Positions 1 to 9,495 of a stretch of DNA of 64,000 nt are shown piece by piece; positions within the stretch are counted from its first letter, which is position 1, and every line of letters begins with the position of its first letter. The notes under the pieces were generated by a model, which was not told the origin of the DNA, searched no databases, and saw only the letters and a program-made list of their open reading frames with translations. The stretch comes from Nonomuraea angiospora (lineage in GTDB: Bacteria; Actinomycetota; Actinomycetes; Streptosporangiales; Streptosporangiaceae). A program made the translations under genes and the position numbers. Location: positions 6,572,001 through 6,636,000 of the forward strand of contig NZ_JADBEK010000001.1 in the NCBI RefSeq assembly GCF_014873145.1, read 5' to 3'.

Positions 1-978
1 GTCGGCCATCCAGCAGATCATCGCCTCCAGCTCCTGCGCCACCTGCGGCTGGTTGTTGGGCCGGGCGATCATGTCGCCGCGCGAGATGTCGAGGTCGTCC
101 TCGAAGCGCAGCGTCACCGACATGGGCGGGAACGCCTCCTCCACCGGCCCGTCGAAGGTGTCGATCGAGGCGATGCGGGTCGTGAGCCCCGACGGCAGGT
201 GCACCACCTCGTCGCCGGGCTTGAGCACGCCGCCCGCGACCTGGCCCGCGTAGCCGCGGTAGTCGTGGAAGGCCTGATCGGTGGCCCGCTGCGGGCGGAT
301 CACGTACTGGACGGGGAAGCGCACGTCGACCAGGTTGCGGTCGGAAGCGATGTGGACGTTCTCCAGGTGGTGCAGCAGCGACGTGCCGAGGTACCACGGC
401 ATGTTCTCGGAGCGCGAGACCACGTTGTCGCCGTTGAGCGCGGAGATCGGGATGAAGGTGAGGTCGGCGACGTTCAGCTTGGACGCGAACGCCGTGAACT
501 CGTCCTTGATCTCCTCGAACCGCTCCTGGGAGTAGCCCACCAGGTCCATCTTGTTGACGGCCAGCACCAGGTGGGGCACCCGCAGCAGCGTGGTCAGGAA
601 CGCGTGCCGCCGCGACTGCTCCAGCACGCCCTTGCGGGCGTCGATGAGGATGATCGCCAGGTCGGCCGTGGAGGCGCCGGTGACCATGTTGCGGGTGTAC
701 TGGATGTGGCCGGGCGTGTCGGCGATGATGAACTTCCGCCGGGGCGTCGCGAAGTAGCGGTACGCCACGTCGATCGTGATGCCCTGCTCCCGCTCGGCCC
801 GCAGGCCGTCGGTCAGCAGCGACAGGTCGGTGTATTCGGTGCCCCGGTCGCGCGAGGTGCGCTCGACCGCCTCCAGCTGGTCCTCGAAGATCGCCTTGGA
901 GTCGAAGAGCAACCGTCCGATGAGGGTGGACTTACCGTCATCGACACTTCCCGCCGTGGCAAAGCGAAGAATGTCCAT
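1..978 (-). CDS. cysN: Sulfate adenylyltransferase subunit 1 (CysN), 3' end outside window
   Basis: GTPase subunit of ATP sulfurylase, which with CysD makes adenosine 5'-phosphosulfate from sulfate and ATP in the cytoplasm. The 326 codons present start [18 protein letters not shown], an EF-Tu-like P-loop (GSVDDGKST), followed by DTPGH (switch II) and NKMDL (guanine specificity). The start of the second beta-barrel domain is also present. The ATG shares one base with the cysD stop (TAATG), so translation is coupled. The missing 3' part decides whether an APS kinase (CysC) domain is fused; none can be seen here. Confidence 0.95.
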   Translation of the reverse strand, partial: MDILRFATAGSVDDGKSTLIGRLLFDSKAIFEDQLEAVERTSRDRGTEYTDLSLLTDGLRAEREQGITIDVAYRYFATPRRKFIIADTPGHIQYTRNMVTGASTADLAIILIDARKGVLEQSRRHAFLTTLLRVPHLVLAVNKMDLVGYSQERFEEIKDEFTAFASKLNVADLTFIPISALNGDNVVSRSENMPWYLGTSLLHHLENVHIASDRNLVDVRFPVQYVIRPQRATDQAFHDYRGYAGQVAGGVLKPGDEVVHLPSGLTTRIASIDTFDGPVEEAFPPMSVTLRFEDDLDISRGDMIARPNNQPQVAQELEAMICWMAD

Positions 979-1892
979 TAGAAGTAGCCTTCCCTCTTCC
1001 TGTCCTCCATCGCGGCCTCCGACGCACGGTCGTCGGCCCTGGTGGCCCCGCGCTCGGTGATCCGGGTGGCCGCGATCTCCTCGATGATCTCCTCGACCGT
1101 GGCGGCCGTGGACTGCACGGCGCCCGTGCACGTCATGTCGCCCACGGTGCGGTAGCGCACCACGGCCTCGAACAGCGGCTCGTCGTCACCCCGCTGCACG
1201 ACCTCGGAGTCGGGCAGCAGCATGCCGTCGCGCTCGAACACCTTGCGGGTGTGGGCGAAGTAGATGGAGGGGATCTCGATGCCCTCGCGCCTGATGTAGT
1301 CCCAGACGTCGAGCTCGGTCCAGTTGGACAGCGGGAAGACGCGGATGTGCTCGCCCTTGCGGATGCGCGAGTTGTAGAGGTTCCACAGCTCGGGGCGCTG
1401 GTTCTTCGGGTCCCACTGGCCGAAGTCGTCGCGGAAGGAGAAGACCCGCTCCTTGGCGCGGGCCTTCTCCTCGTCGCGGCGCGCGCCGCCGAAGACCGCG
1501 TCGAACTCGTGCTCCTCGATCGCGTCGAGCAGCGTGGTGGTCTGCAGGCGGTTGCGCGAGGCGCGCCGCCCGGTCTCCTCGACCACGCGGCCGGCGTCGA
1601 TGGAGTCCTGCACGCTGGCCACGATCAGCCGCGCGCCCAGCTCGGCGGAGCGGCGGTCGCGGAAGTCGATGACCTCGTCGAAGTTGTGGCCCGTGTCGAC
1701 GTGCATGAGCGGGAACGGGATGGCCGCGGGCCAGAACGCCTTCTCCGCGATGCGGAGCATGACGATCGAGTCCTTGCCTCCGGAGAAGAGCAGACAGGGA
1801 CGCTCGAACTCGGCCGCCACCTCGCGCATGATGTGAATGGCTTCGGCTTCGAGCACGTCGAGCTGCGACGTCGTGTAGTCGCGCTGGAGCAT
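978..1892 (-). CDS. cysD: Sulfate adenylyltransferase subunit 2 (CysD)
   Basis: Catalytic subunit of heterodimeric ATP sulfurylase, 304 aa, the usual length. It is an adenine-nucleotide alpha-hydrolase (PP-loop) enzyme: the N-terminal motif [14 protein letters not shown] contains the SGGKDS pyrophosphate loop. Other family segments are visible, such as [16 protein letters not shown] and the [14 protein letters not shown] stretch. The ATG start is preceded by GGAGGAA. It lies 19 bp downstream of cysQ and overlaps cysN by one base, so cysQ-cysD-cysN read as one operon. Confidence 0.96.
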   Translation of the reverse strand: MLQRDYTTSQLDVLEAEAIHIMREVAAEFERPCLLFSGGKDSIVMLRIAEKAFWPAAIPFPLMHVDTGHNFDEVIDFRDRRSAELGARLIVASVQDSIDAGRVVEETGRRASRNRLQTTTLLDAIEEHEFDAVFGGARRDEEKARAKERVFSFRDDFGQWDPKNQRPELWNLYNSRIRKGEHIRVFPLSNWTELDVWDYIRREGIEIPSIYFAHTRKVFERDGMLLPDSEVVQRGDDEPLFEAVVRYRTVGDMTCTGAVQSTAATVEEIIEEIAATRITERGATRADDRASEAAMEDRKREGYF

Positions 1893-1911
1893 GGGAGCTT
1901 CCTCCGGCGGT

Positions 1912-2676
1912 TTAGCGGTGCAGGTCCCGAATCCCGCTGAGCAGCGATGTCGCTAGCTCAGGTAGGGAAACCAGGATATCCGGTAGTGACGGGTCGGCTT
2001 GGTTGTAGGTCAGCTCTGAGCCGTCGATCCGGCTCGCGTGGACCCCCGCGGCCTGGGCGACGGCGACCGGCGCGGCGGAATCCCACTCGTACTGGCCCCC
2101 GGCGTGTACGTACGCCTCGACCTCGCCAGTGAGCACCGCCGAGATCTTCGCCCCGGCGGACCCGATGGGGACCAGGTCGGCTCCGACGAGGTAGGCCAGC
2201 TTCTGCACGAACTCCGGCGGCCGGGTGCGGCTCACCGCGATGCGGAAGCGCCCCCCGTCGTGGGAGGGCGGCTCGGGCGGCTGCGCGGTGGTCAGCGTGC
2301 GGCCCTGGGCGGGCAGCGCCACGGCGCCCGCGCTCAGCCTGCCGCCCTCCCACAGCGCCACGTGCACGGCCCAGTCGGCCCTGCCCTCTTCGGCGAACTC
2401 TCGCGTGCCGTCGAGCGGGTCCACGATCCACACCCGGGACGCGCCGAGCCGGCGCGGGTCGAGCCGCTCCTCGCGGGTGGCCTCCTCCGACAGCACGCTG
2501 TCGCTGGGGCGGAGCCTGGCCAGCGACTCCATGAGGAAGACGTGGGAGGCCCGGTCACCCTCCGCGCGCAGGGCGGAGGAGTCGCCGAACCCGGTGCGCT
2601 CACGAATGCGCAGCAGCCGCTCGCCCGCCTCGGTGGCCAGATCAGCGGCGAGGGAGTGGTCGTCGCGAATCGTCAT
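1912..2676 (-). CDS. cysQ: 3'(2'),5'-bisphosphate nucleotidase (CysQ), inositol monophosphatase fold
   Basis: Predicted 254-aa Mg2+-dependent phosphatase that removes the 3'-phosphate from PAP/PAPS, a by-product control step of sulfate assimilation. Metal-site motifs are present: SEEA, then WIVDPLDGTREF, then the C-terminal YEWDSAAPVAV (the W-D-x-A-A motif). I start at the ATG (MTIRDDHS) that overlaps the upstream sugar transferase stop as TGATG. Frames open further upstream only because the neighbouring gene is open there. Position between a sugar transferase and cysDN supports CysQ over a general inositol phosphatase. Confidence 0.88.
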   Translation of the reverse strand: MTIRDDHSLAADLATEAGERLLRIRERTGFGDSSALRAEGDRASHVFLMESLARLRPSDSVLSEEATREERLDPRRLGASRVWIVDPLDGTREFAEEGRADWAVHVALWEGGRLSAGAVALPAQGRTLTTAQPPEPPSHDGGRFRIAVSRTRPPEFVQKLAYLVGADLVPIGSAGAKISAVLTGEVEAYVHAGGQYEWDSAAPVAVAQAAGVHASRIDGSELTYNQADPSLPDILVSLPELATSLLSGIRDLHR

Positions 2677-4133
2677 CAATAAGCTCCTTGCCCGCGGGCG
2701 ACGGCCGACCAAGTCTTCCACAGGATCTGGAGGTCGAGCGTGAGGGACCAGTTCTCCACGTAACGCAGATCGAGACGTACGGATTCCTCCCACGATAGGT
2801 CAGATCTACCACTGACCTGCCACAGGCCCGTCATGCCGGGGCGTACGAGGAGCCGTCTGCGCACGTCGTCGCCGTAGCGCGCCACCTCCTCCGGCAGCGG
2901 CGGCCGGGGGCCGACGAGCGACATGTGGCCGCGTACGACGTTGATGAGCTGCGGCAGCTCGTCCAGCGAGGTGCGGCGCATCCGCGTGCCGAGCGGCGTG
3001 ACCCGCGGATCGTTCCTGATCTTGAAGAGCACGCCGTCGCGGTCGCTGACCAAGGTGATCTTCTGCTGCTCGGAGCCGCGCCGCATGGTGCGGAACTTCA
3101 GGATCGTGAACAGCTTCCCGTCCCTGCCGACCCTCGTCTGCCTGAACAGCGCGGGCCCCGGACTCGTCACGCGTACGGCCACCGCCAGGCCCACCAGCAG
3201 CGGCGCGAGCAGCACCAGCAGCGCGGCGGCGACCAGCCGGTCGAAGACGTTCTTGACCAGTTTCCTGGCCCCGCCCAGCTCGGGGTGCTCCACGTGCAGG
3301 AGCGGCAGCCCGGCGGCCGGCCGGATCATGGTGCGCGGGCCCGCCACGTCCATCAGCGCCGGTGCGACCACCAGCTCGGTGTGGGTGCGCTCCAGCCGCC
3401 AGGCCAGCCGGCGCAGCGCCTGCCCGTCCATCTCGGGACAGGCCAGCACGGCCACGGTGTCGGCGCGGAACTGGTCGACCACGATCGGCACGTCGCTGAG
3501 GTCGCCCGCGACGGGCACCTCGCCCACGAAGTCGCCCGGCGCGCCCCCCGGCAGGCAGGCGGCCACGACGTCCATCCCGTGGTAGCGCTCCTTCCGGAAC
3601 AGCCGCACCAGCTCCTCGACGGACGCCGCGTGCCCGACGGCGACCACCTTGCGCATGCACTCCCCCGCCGCCCTGCGCCGGTGCAGTGAGCGGCGCAGGG
3701 CGTAGCGGAGGATCAGGGTGAGCAACGTCACCAGCGGCAGCGCGAGCACGACGTAGCCCCGGGCGACGTCGGTCTTGGTCAGGTAGGAGCCGATGGCGGT
3801 GCCCGCGGTCAGCGCGACGCCCGACTGCACGACCCGGCGGAACTCCTCGGAGCCGACGCCGAGCATGCGCGGCTCGTACGCGCGGTTGAGCGCCACCGCG
3901 AACGCCCACACCACCGGCAGGGCCAGGCTGACCAGCAGGTACGGCAGCACGTACGGCGTGAGCTCGCCGAAGCGCACGTAGAAAGCGAGCCCGGACCCCA
4001 CCCAGGCCCCGCAGAGGTCGCCCAGCACCGCGCGGAAGCGGTAGGAGCGGACCCAGGTGGGCGTGCGCGGGCTGACTCGCCAGGAGGCCACGGGGCCCGG
4101 TCCGACGACGGCCATGAAGCCCTCACCCCGCAC
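2676..4133 (-). CDS. Polyprenyl glycosylphosphotransferase (WbaP/WcaJ type)
   Basis: Membrane enzyme predicted to move a sugar-1-phosphate onto undecaprenyl phosphate, the first step of an exopolysaccharide or capsule. The 485 aa show about four N-terminal membrane spans (residues ~35-155), a degenerate Rossmann-like middle, a fifth helix (~305-335) and the C-terminal bacterial sugar transferase domain. Motifs include KFRTM, RRTSLDELPQL, SLVGPRPPLPEE and RPGMTGLWQV. The GTG start has GGAGG five bases upstream; an ATG six codons in is an alternative. It is coupled to cysQ by a 1-nt overlap, which hints that a sulfated or PAPS-linked glycan could be made; that is inference only. Confidence 0.9.
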   Translation of the reverse strand: MRGEGFMAVVGPGPVASWRVSPRTPTWVRSYRFRAVLGDLCGAWVGSGLAFYVRFGELTPYVLPYLLVSLALPVVWAFAVALNRAYEPRMLGVGSEEFRRVVQSGVALTAGTAIGSYLTKTDVARGYVVLALPLVTLLTLILRYALRRSLHRRRAAGECMRKVVAVGHAASVEELVRLFRKERYHGMDVVAACLPGGAPGDFVGEVPVAGDLSDVPIVVDQFRADTVAVLACPEMDGQALRRLAWRLERTHTELVVAPALMDVAGPRTMIRPAAGLPLLHVEHPELGGARKLVKNVFDRLVAAALLVLLAPLLVGLAVAVRVTSPGPALFRQTRVGRDGKLFTILKFRTMRRGSEQQKITLVSDRDGVLFKIRNDPRVTPLGTRMRRTSLDELPQLINVVRGHMSLVGPRPPLPEEVARYGDDVRRRLLVRPGMTGLWQVSGRSDLSWEESVRLDLRYVENWSLTLDLQILWKTWSAVARGQGAY

Positions 4134-4223
4134 GCATGCCTCCAGGTGACCATTCCTGAACGGACAGTCACAGATGGTAGCCGCGAGGGAGGCAGAGAAC
4201 CGGCGAACGGACCTATGTGGCGA

Positions 4224-4808
4224 TCAGCGTGGAGGGCCCGAAATATGCAGATCAGAACGGTGGAAGTCGTTCTGGGTGACTTCGAGGCCGCGAGACATCA
4301 GCGACTCCACGACGTCGGCCGCCCGGTCCACGAGGAAGGGCAGGTCCTTGCGCTCCATGGTGGCGAAGTCCCGCAGCACGAAGGAGGCGGGGTCCATGCG
4401 CCCGGGCGGGCGCCCGATGCCGAAGCGGACCCGCAGGTAGTCGCGGGTGCCGAGGACCTTGGTGATCGACTTGAGGCCGTTGTGGCCGTTGTCGCCGCCG
4501 CCGAGCTTGGCCCTCAGCGCGCCGTAGGGCACGTCGAGCTCGTCGTGGACGACGATCAGCCGCTCCGGGCCGATCTTGTAGAAGTCGGAGAGCGCCTTGA
4601 CGGGCCCGCCGGAGAGGTTCATGTAGGTGAGGGGCTTGGCCAGGATCGCGGTGCTGGTCTCGCACACCTCGGCCCTGCTCTTGTGCGCCTTGAACCGCCC
4701 GCCCGCCCTGGCGGCGAGCTCGTCGAGCACCATGAAGCCCGCGTTGTGCCTGTTGCCCGCGTATTCGGGCCCCGGATTGCCCAGGCCGGCGATCAGCCAG
4801 CGATCCAT
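4224..4808 (-). CDS. pth: Peptidyl-tRNA hydrolase
   Basis: Cleaves peptidyl-tRNA released by stalled ribosomes, recycling tRNA. It has 194 aa, as expected for bacterial Pth. The N-terminus reads [21 protein letters not shown], holding the conserved Asn and catalytic His (NRHNAG); [14 protein letters not shown] and [12 protein letters not shown] follow. I start at the ATG of MDRWLIAG because AAGGGG sits five bases before it; a GTG two codons upstream is possible. It follows rplY at 63 bp, the common actinobacterial order. Confidence 0.96.
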   Translation of the reverse strand: MDRWLIAGLGNPGPEYAGNRHNAGFMVLDELAARAGGRFKAHKSRAEVCETSTAILAKPLTYMNLSGGPVKALSDFYKIGPERLIVVHDELDVPYGALRAKLGGGDNGHNGLKSITKVLGTRDYLRVRFGIGRPPGRMDPASFVLRDFATMERKDLPFLVDRAADVVESLMSRGLEVTQNDFHRSDLHISGPPR

Positions 4809-4871
4809 CTGCACCCCTTACAGCGGAACGGGGCGGCTCGAGTCCGGCCACCCCGTTCACGAATCGGACCG

Positions 4872-5489
4872 TTACTCGGCAGGAGCCTCGGCGGTCTCGG
4901 AAGCCGCGGCGGCCTCGCCCTCGGCGGCCTCCTCGCCCTCCGCCGGCTCCTCGACCGGCTTGGCGCTCACCTGGAGCACGACGGCCTCGGGGTCGGCGGC
5001 CAGGGTGGCGCCCTTCGGCAGCGCGAGCTGCGCGGCCGTGATGGCGGTGCCGACCTCCAGGCCCTCGACGTCGACCTCGACGCCGGTCGGGATGTGGGTG
5101 GCCTCGGCCTCGACGGCGATGGAGACGAGCTGCTGGTCGAGCAGGCCGTCGGTGTGGACGTCGCCGACCGTGGTGACCGGGATCTCGACGGTGACCTTCT
5201 CGCCGCGCTTGACCAGCAGCAGGTCGACGTGCTCGACGAAGCCCTTGATCGGGTCGCGCTGCACGCCCTTGGGCAGGGCCAGCTCGTCGACGCCCTCACC
5301 CTTGAGGCGGATCAGCACGTTGGGCGTGCGGAGCGCGAGGAGCACCTCGTGGCCGGGCAGGGTCAGGTGCTTGGGGTCGATGCCGTGCCCGTAGAGAACG
5401 GCGGGCACCTTGTCGGCGCGACGGATCTTGCGAGCGGCGCCCTTGCCGAACTCGGTGCGGGGCTCGGCGGCGATACGTACTTCGGACAC
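4872..5489 (-). CDS. rplY: 50S ribosomal protein L25/general stress protein Ctc
   Basis: 5S rRNA-binding ribosomal protein of the long CTC/TL5 class, 205 aa. The N-terminal L25 domain starts with EPRTEFGKGAARKIRRADKVPAVLYGHG. A beta-rich C-terminal domain follows (to ~residue 178). The last ~27 residues are a disordered acidic tail rich in Glu and Ala. It is followed by pth at 63 bp and preceded by prs with a 100-bp gap. Confidence 0.95.
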   Translation of the reverse strand: MSEVRIAAEPRTEFGKGAARKIRRADKVPAVLYGHGIDPKHLTLPGHEVLLALRTPNVLIRLKGEGVDELALPKGVQRDPIKGFVEHVDLLLVKRGEKVTVEIPVTTVGDVHTDGLLDQQLVSIAVEAEATHIPTGVEVDVEGLEVGTAITAAQLALPKGATLAADPEAVVLQVSAKPVEEPAEGEEAAEGEAAAASETAEAPAE

Positions 5490-5589
5490 GACATCTCCTA
5501 GGGATGCTTGGAGTCTGGTGGGTGTCTGCGCTCTCCCTCACCCGCCCTAGCGGAAGGCGTTACGAGCGCAACCGTGCCAGTCTACTCGG

Positions 5590-6567
5590 TCAGGTGTCAC
5601 CCTCGAACAAGCTCGTGACCGAGCCGTCCTGGAAGACCTCGGTGATCGCGCGGGCGATGAGCGGCGCGATCGACAGCACCGTCAGCTTGTCGAACCGGTT
5701 GGCCTCCGCCAGCGGCAGCGTGTTGGTGACGATGACCTCGGAGATCCGGGAGTTCTTGAGCCGGTCGACGGCCGGGTCCGAGAAGACCGCGTGGGTGGCG
5801 GCGGTGATCACGTTGGTGGCGCCCTGCTCGTAGAGGGCGTCGGCGGCCTTGCAGATGGTGCCCGCGGTGTCGATCATGTCGTCGATCAGCACGCAGGTGC
5901 GGCCGCGGACCCGTCCGACGACCTCGTTGACCTTCACCTGGTTGGCCACGTCGAGGTCGCGGCGCTTGTGGATGAACGCCAGCGGCGTGCCGAGCGTGTC
6001 GGCCCAGCGCTCCGACAGCCGGACGCGGCCGGTGTCGGGCGAGACGACGGTGGTGTTCTCCAGGTCGAGCTTGTTCTTGAGGTAGCTCTCCAGCACCGGC
6101 ATCGCGAACAGGTGGTCGACCGGGCCGTCGAAGAAGCCCTGGATCTGCGAGGTGTGCAGGTCGATCGACATGAGCCGGTCGGCGCCCGCGGTCTTGAACA
6201 TGTCGGCCATCAGCCGGGCCGTGATGGGCTCGCGGCCGCGGCCCTTCTTGTCCTGGCGGGCGTAACCGTAGAACGGCATGACCACGGTGATGCGCTTGGC
6301 GGAGGCCCGCTTGAGCGCGTCGACCATGATCAGCTGTTCCATGATCCACTTGTTGATGGGCGCGGTGTGGCTCTGGATGACGAAGGCGTCGCAGCCGCGT
6401 ACGGACTCCAGATAGCGGGCGTAGATCTCGCCGTTGGCGAAGTCGATCAGCTTGGTGGGGGTGAGGGAGACGCCGACGTGCTGAGCCACCTCCTCGGCGA
6501 GCTCAGGGTAGGCCCGGCCGGAGAAGAGCATGAGGTTCTTCTCGCCCGGCTGTTTGATACTGCTCAC
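5590..6567 (-). CDS. prs: Ribose-phosphate pyrophosphokinase (PRPP synthetase)
   Basis: Makes PRPP from ribose 5-phosphate and ATP for nucleotide, His and Trp synthesis. The 325 aa carry the family signatures: FANGEIYARYLESVRG, FYGYARQDKK, the DLHTSQIQGFFD metal/PRPP region and VLIDDMIDTAGT (PRPP-binding loop). The start is the GTG of VSSIKQPGE, which overlaps the glmU stop as GTGA. It has AGGAGAG about six bases upstream, so it is translated in coupling with glmU. Confidence 0.96.
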   Translation of the reverse strand: MSSIKQPGEKNLMLFSGRAYPELAEEVAQHVGVSLTPTKLIDFANGEIYARYLESVRGCDAFVIQSHTAPINKWIMEQLIMVDALKRASAKRITVVMPFYGYARQDKKGRGREPITARLMADMFKTAGADRLMSIDLHTSQIQGFFDGPVDHLFAMPVLESYLKNKLDLENTTVVSPDTGRVRLSERWADTLGTPLAFIHKRRDLDVANQVKVNEVVGRVRGRTCVLIDDMIDTAGTICKAADALYEQGATNVITAATHAVFSDPAVDRLKNSRISEVIVTNTLPLAEANRFDKLTVLSIAPLIARAITEVFQDGSVTSLFEGDT

Positions 6568-8015
6568 TTGCCACTCTCCTGCTGCTCTTGCTCGGCCAGC
6601 GCCCGCTGGGCGGCCGCGGCCGACTTCGTGCCCGCGCGCCTGCGCAAGACCCATTTCTCGATGTTGCGCTGCCGCGCTCTGGCCACGCCGATGGCGCCGG
6701 GTGGCACGTCGTCGACGATCACCGAGCCCGCCGCCGTGTAGGCGCCGTCATTGATCGTGACCGGGGCGACGAGCATGGTGTCGCAGCCGACGAACACCCC
6801 GTCGCGAATGGTCGTCTGGTGCTTGTTGACCCCGTCGTAGTTGACGAAGACGGTGGAGGCGCCGATGTTGACGTCGTCGCCGATCGTGGCGTCTCCCGCG
6901 TAGGACAGGTGCGGCACCTTGGAACGCTCGCCGACCTTGGTGTTCTTCATCTCGACGAACGTGCCGGCCTTGGACTTGCGGCCGAGCACCGTGCCGGGGC
7001 GGAGGTAGGCGTACGGGCCGACGTTGACCTCGGGGCCGATGTCGGCGCTGTCGCAGACGGCGTTGCGGACGACGGCGCCCTCGCCGACGCGGGTGTCGGT
7101 CAGCGTGGTGGCGGGGCCGACCTCGGCGCCGGTCTCGATCACGGTGTCGCCGTGGAGCTGGGTGCCGGGGAGGATGACCGCGTCGGGCGCGATCCGCACG
7201 CCGACGTCGATCCAGGTGCTGCCGGGGTCGATGATCGTCACCCCGGCGCGCATGTGGGCTTCGAGCAGGCGCAGGTTGAGCACCTTGCGGGCGGCGGCGA
7301 GCTGCACGCGGTCGTTGACGCCCTCGACCTCGACGAAGTCGCCCGCGACGCAGGCGCCGACCCGGTGGCCGTCGCCGCGCAAGATGGCCAGGACGTCGGT
7401 GAGGTACTCCTCGCCCTGGGCGTTGTCGGTGGACACGCGCTTGACGGCGTCGGCGAGCAGCGAGCCGTCGAAGGCGTAGATCCCGGAGTTCATCTCCTTG
7501 ATGGCGCGCTGCTCCGGGCTGGCGTCCTTCTCCTCGACGATCTCCAGCACGGCGCCGCTCTCGTCGCGGATGATCCGCCCGTAGCCGGTCGGATCGGGCA
7601 CGTCGGCCGTCAGCACGGTGACGGCGTTGCCCTCGGCCTCGTGCCGTTCGAGCAGCTCGGCGAGGGTCTGCGGGCGCAGGAGAGGAACGTCCCCGTACGT
7701 GACCAGCACGGTGCCGGAGATCACGCCGACCTCTTCGAGCACGGTGCGGACCGCGTGGCCGGTGCCACGCTGCTCACGCTGGACGACGGCGCGCGCGTCG
7801 GGACTGGTGGCGGCCAGATGGCCGCCGACCTGCTCCAGCGCGTGGCCGATGACGACGATCAGCTGCTCGGGACCGAGGTCCCGGGCGGCTGCGAGCATAT
7901 GGTCGACCAGCGCACGGCCACATAGCTCGTGCAGGACTTTGGGGGTCTGGCTCTTCATCCGGGTGCCCTCGCCGGCGGCGAGGACGATGACGGCTGCCGG
8001 GCGCGGCACACTCAC
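6564..8015 (-). CDS. glmU: Bifunctional GlmU: N-acetylglucosamine-1-P uridyltransferase and glucosamine-1-P acetyltransferase
   Basis: Makes UDP-GlcNAc for peptidoglycan, 483 aa. The N-terminal uridyltransferase domain (1-~230) begins VIVLAAGEGTRMKSQTPKVLHE (Gly-rich loop GEGTRM, PKVL). The C-terminal left-handed beta-helix carries hexapeptide repeats and acetyltransferase segments (RPGTVLGRKSKAGTFVEMKN, HLSYAGDATIG, NYDGVNKHQT). The GTG start (MSVPRP) has a GGGAG-type site upstream. The C-terminal tail is Gln/Glu-rich. It heads the glmU-prs pair; a tRNA-Gln lies 126 bp upstream on the same strand. Confidence 0.96.
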   Translation of the reverse strand: MSVPRPAAVIVLAAGEGTRMKSQTPKVLHELCGRALVDHMLAAARDLGPEQLIVVIGHALEQVGGHLAATSPDARAVVQREQRGTGHAVRTVLEEVGVISGTVLVTYGDVPLLRPQTLAELLERHEAEGNAVTVLTADVPDPTGYGRIIRDESGAVLEIVEEKDASPEQRAIKEMNSGIYAFDGSLLADAVKRVSTDNAQGEEYLTDVLAILRGDGHRVGACVAGDFVEVEGVNDRVQLAAARKVLNLRLLEAHMRAGVTIIDPGSTWIDVGVRIAPDAVILPGTQLHGDTVIETGAEVGPATTLTDTRVGEGAVVRNAVCDSADIGPEVNVGPYAYLRPGTVLGRKSKAGTFVEMKNTKVGERSKVPHLSYAGDATIGDDVNIGASTVFVNYDGVNKHQTTIRDGVFVGCDTMLVAPVTINDGAYTAAGSVIVDDVPPGAIGVARARQRNIEKWVLRRRAGTKSAAAAQRALAEQEQQESGK

Positions 8016-8141
8016 GGACTGCGGCTCCCTGTGACTGGACGGATCAGGGCAATTGGTACGTCTACCGCACCGCTACCCTCCCGACACCGTGAGGATACCT
8101 GGACGCACCCGGAACATTCTCGCCGGGGGAGCAGGTCACAG

Positions 8142-8213
8142 CTCCCGGAAGAGGACTCGAACCCCTACAAAGTGGACCAAAACCACTTGTCCTGCCGATT
8201 AGACGATCCGGGA
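8142..8213 (-). tRNA. tRNA-Gln (anticodon UUG)
   Basis: A full cloverleaf folds on the minus strand. The acceptor arms are TCCCGGA (8213-8207) and TCCGGGA (8149-8143) with discriminator G at 8142. The anticodon arm is AGTGG-TTTTGGT-CCACT with loop positions 34-36 TTG. The T arm is AGGGG-TTCGAGT-CCTCT. The CCA end is not encoded. It reads CAA codons. It sits directly upstream of glmU, as it does in mycobacteria. Confidence 0.95.
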
Positions 8214-8513
8214 CAGATCGGACACGTGGCGTCCGACACATCCCTACGATACCGATCCCACACCCCGGCGCGCGCCCGTAATTGCGCCCCACACCCGCCT
8301 CGGGCGCGAAGTCCCAGGTAGCGGCGGGTACGCGGCTTGCCGACCCTATAACAGACCGCCCTAAAGGGCGCAAGACACGAACCCCACCCACCTTGTTCTG
8401 CAGAGCGTCATGTTCCCCACATTCACGGCTTAGGGCTTCCTTACTTACGCTGGCGTAGGTTACGGTTGCGTAGCCAGGACATACATCCTCATACATGCCG
8501 TTGGAGGTCGTCC
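8214..8513. promoter_or_regulatory. Intergenic region with two tandem palindromic operators before the desaturase
   Basis: This 300-bp gap between tRNA-Gln and the desaturase start has no supportable gene. At 8446-8457 lies TACGCTGGCGTA (perfect 5-bp arms). At 8461-8472 lies TACGGTTGCGTA, with one arm mismatch. Centres are 15 bp apart. The pair resembles TetR-family lipid-regulator operators (TACGCNNGCGTA class). The TetR gene just downstream of the desaturase is the natural candidate, but that link is inferred. The desaturase ribosome binding site GGAGG is at 8503-8507. Confidence 0.6.
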
Positions 8514-9452
8514 ATGACCGTTGTCGCCGAGCGTTCCGCCCCGACACCGAAGCCCGAATTCGAGCCCGAGCCCAGATCCAAGGCGGAGCTGGTCACCTTC
8601 GCACTCGTCGTCGGGCTGCCGCTGATCGCGATCGCGGCCGCCGTGCCGTTCGCGTGGGGATGGGGTCTCGGCTGGTCGGACATCGTCATCTCCTTCGTCT
8701 TCTACGTGGTCTCCGGGCTCGGCGTGACCGTGGGGCTGCACCGCTACTTCACCCACGGCTCGTTCAAGGCCAAGCGGCCGCTGAAGATCGCGCTGGGCAT
8801 CGCGGGCAGCCTGTCGCTGGAGATGTCCGTACTCGACTGGGTGGCCACGCACCGCAAGCACCACAAGTTCTCCGACAAGGAGGGCGACCCGCACTCGCCG
8901 TGGCGTTTCGGCCCCGGCTTCAAGTCCCTGACCAAGGGCCTGCTGTACGCCCACATGGGCTGGCTGTTCGAGAGCGAGCGGACCAACCGGGAGAAGTACG
9001 CTCCCGACCTGGTCAAGGACGCCGACGTCATGAAGCTGCACAAGTGGTTCGGCACGATCGCCCTCACCTCCATCCTGCTCCCCGGCGTGATCGGCGGGCT
9101 CGTCACCTGGTCCTGGCAGGGCGCGCTGACCGCGCTGTTCTGGGGCTCGCTCGTCCGCATCGGCCTGCTGCACCACGTGACCTGGTCGATCAACTCCATC
9201 TGCCACGTCTTCGGCGAGGAGGAGTTCCAGGTACGCGACAAGTCGCGCAACGTCTGGTGGCTGGCCATCCCGTCCTTCGGCGAGTCCTGGCACAACCTGC
9301 ACCACTCCGACCCGACCTGCGCCCGGCACGGGGCGCTGAAGGGCCAGATCGACCTGAGCGCCGGGCTCATCCGGATCTTCGAGAAGCTCGGCTGGGTGTA
9401 CGACGTCCGCTGGCCGACTCCCGAACGCCTGGCGGCGAAGCGCATTGCCTGA
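8514..9452 (+). CDS. Membrane acyl-CoA (delta-9 type) fatty acid desaturase
   Basis: Di-iron integral membrane enzyme that introduces a cis double bond in a fatty acyl chain, tuning membrane fluidity; 312 aa. The three histidine boxes are all present: HRYFTH, HRKHH and HNLHH (in SWHNLHHSDP). They are spaced between hydrophobic segments near residues ~25-75 and ~180-230. The ATG (MTVVAERS) has GGAGG six bases upstream; an open extension to 8466 lacks a ribosome site. Two tandem operators sit about 50 bp upstream, and a TetR gene follows. Confidence 0.93.
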   Translation: MTVVAERSAPTPKPEFEPEPRSKAELVTFALVVGLPLIAIAAAVPFAWGWGLGWSDIVISFVFYVVSGLGVTVGLHRYFTHGSFKAKRPLKIALGIAGSLSLEMSVLDWVATHRKHHKFSDKEGDPHSPWRFGPGFKSLTKGLLYAHMGWLFESERTNREKYAPDLVKDADVMKLHKWFGTIALTSILLPGVIGGLVTWSWQGALTALFWGSLVRIGLLHHVTWSINSICHVFGEEEFQVRDKSRNVWWLAIPSFGESWHNLHHSDPTCARHGALKGQIDLSAGLIRIFEKLGWVYDVRWPTPERLAAKRIA

Positions 9453-9495
9453 CGTAGATCAGCCGGTGAACGGCCGCGCACCCGTGGCCGTCATT

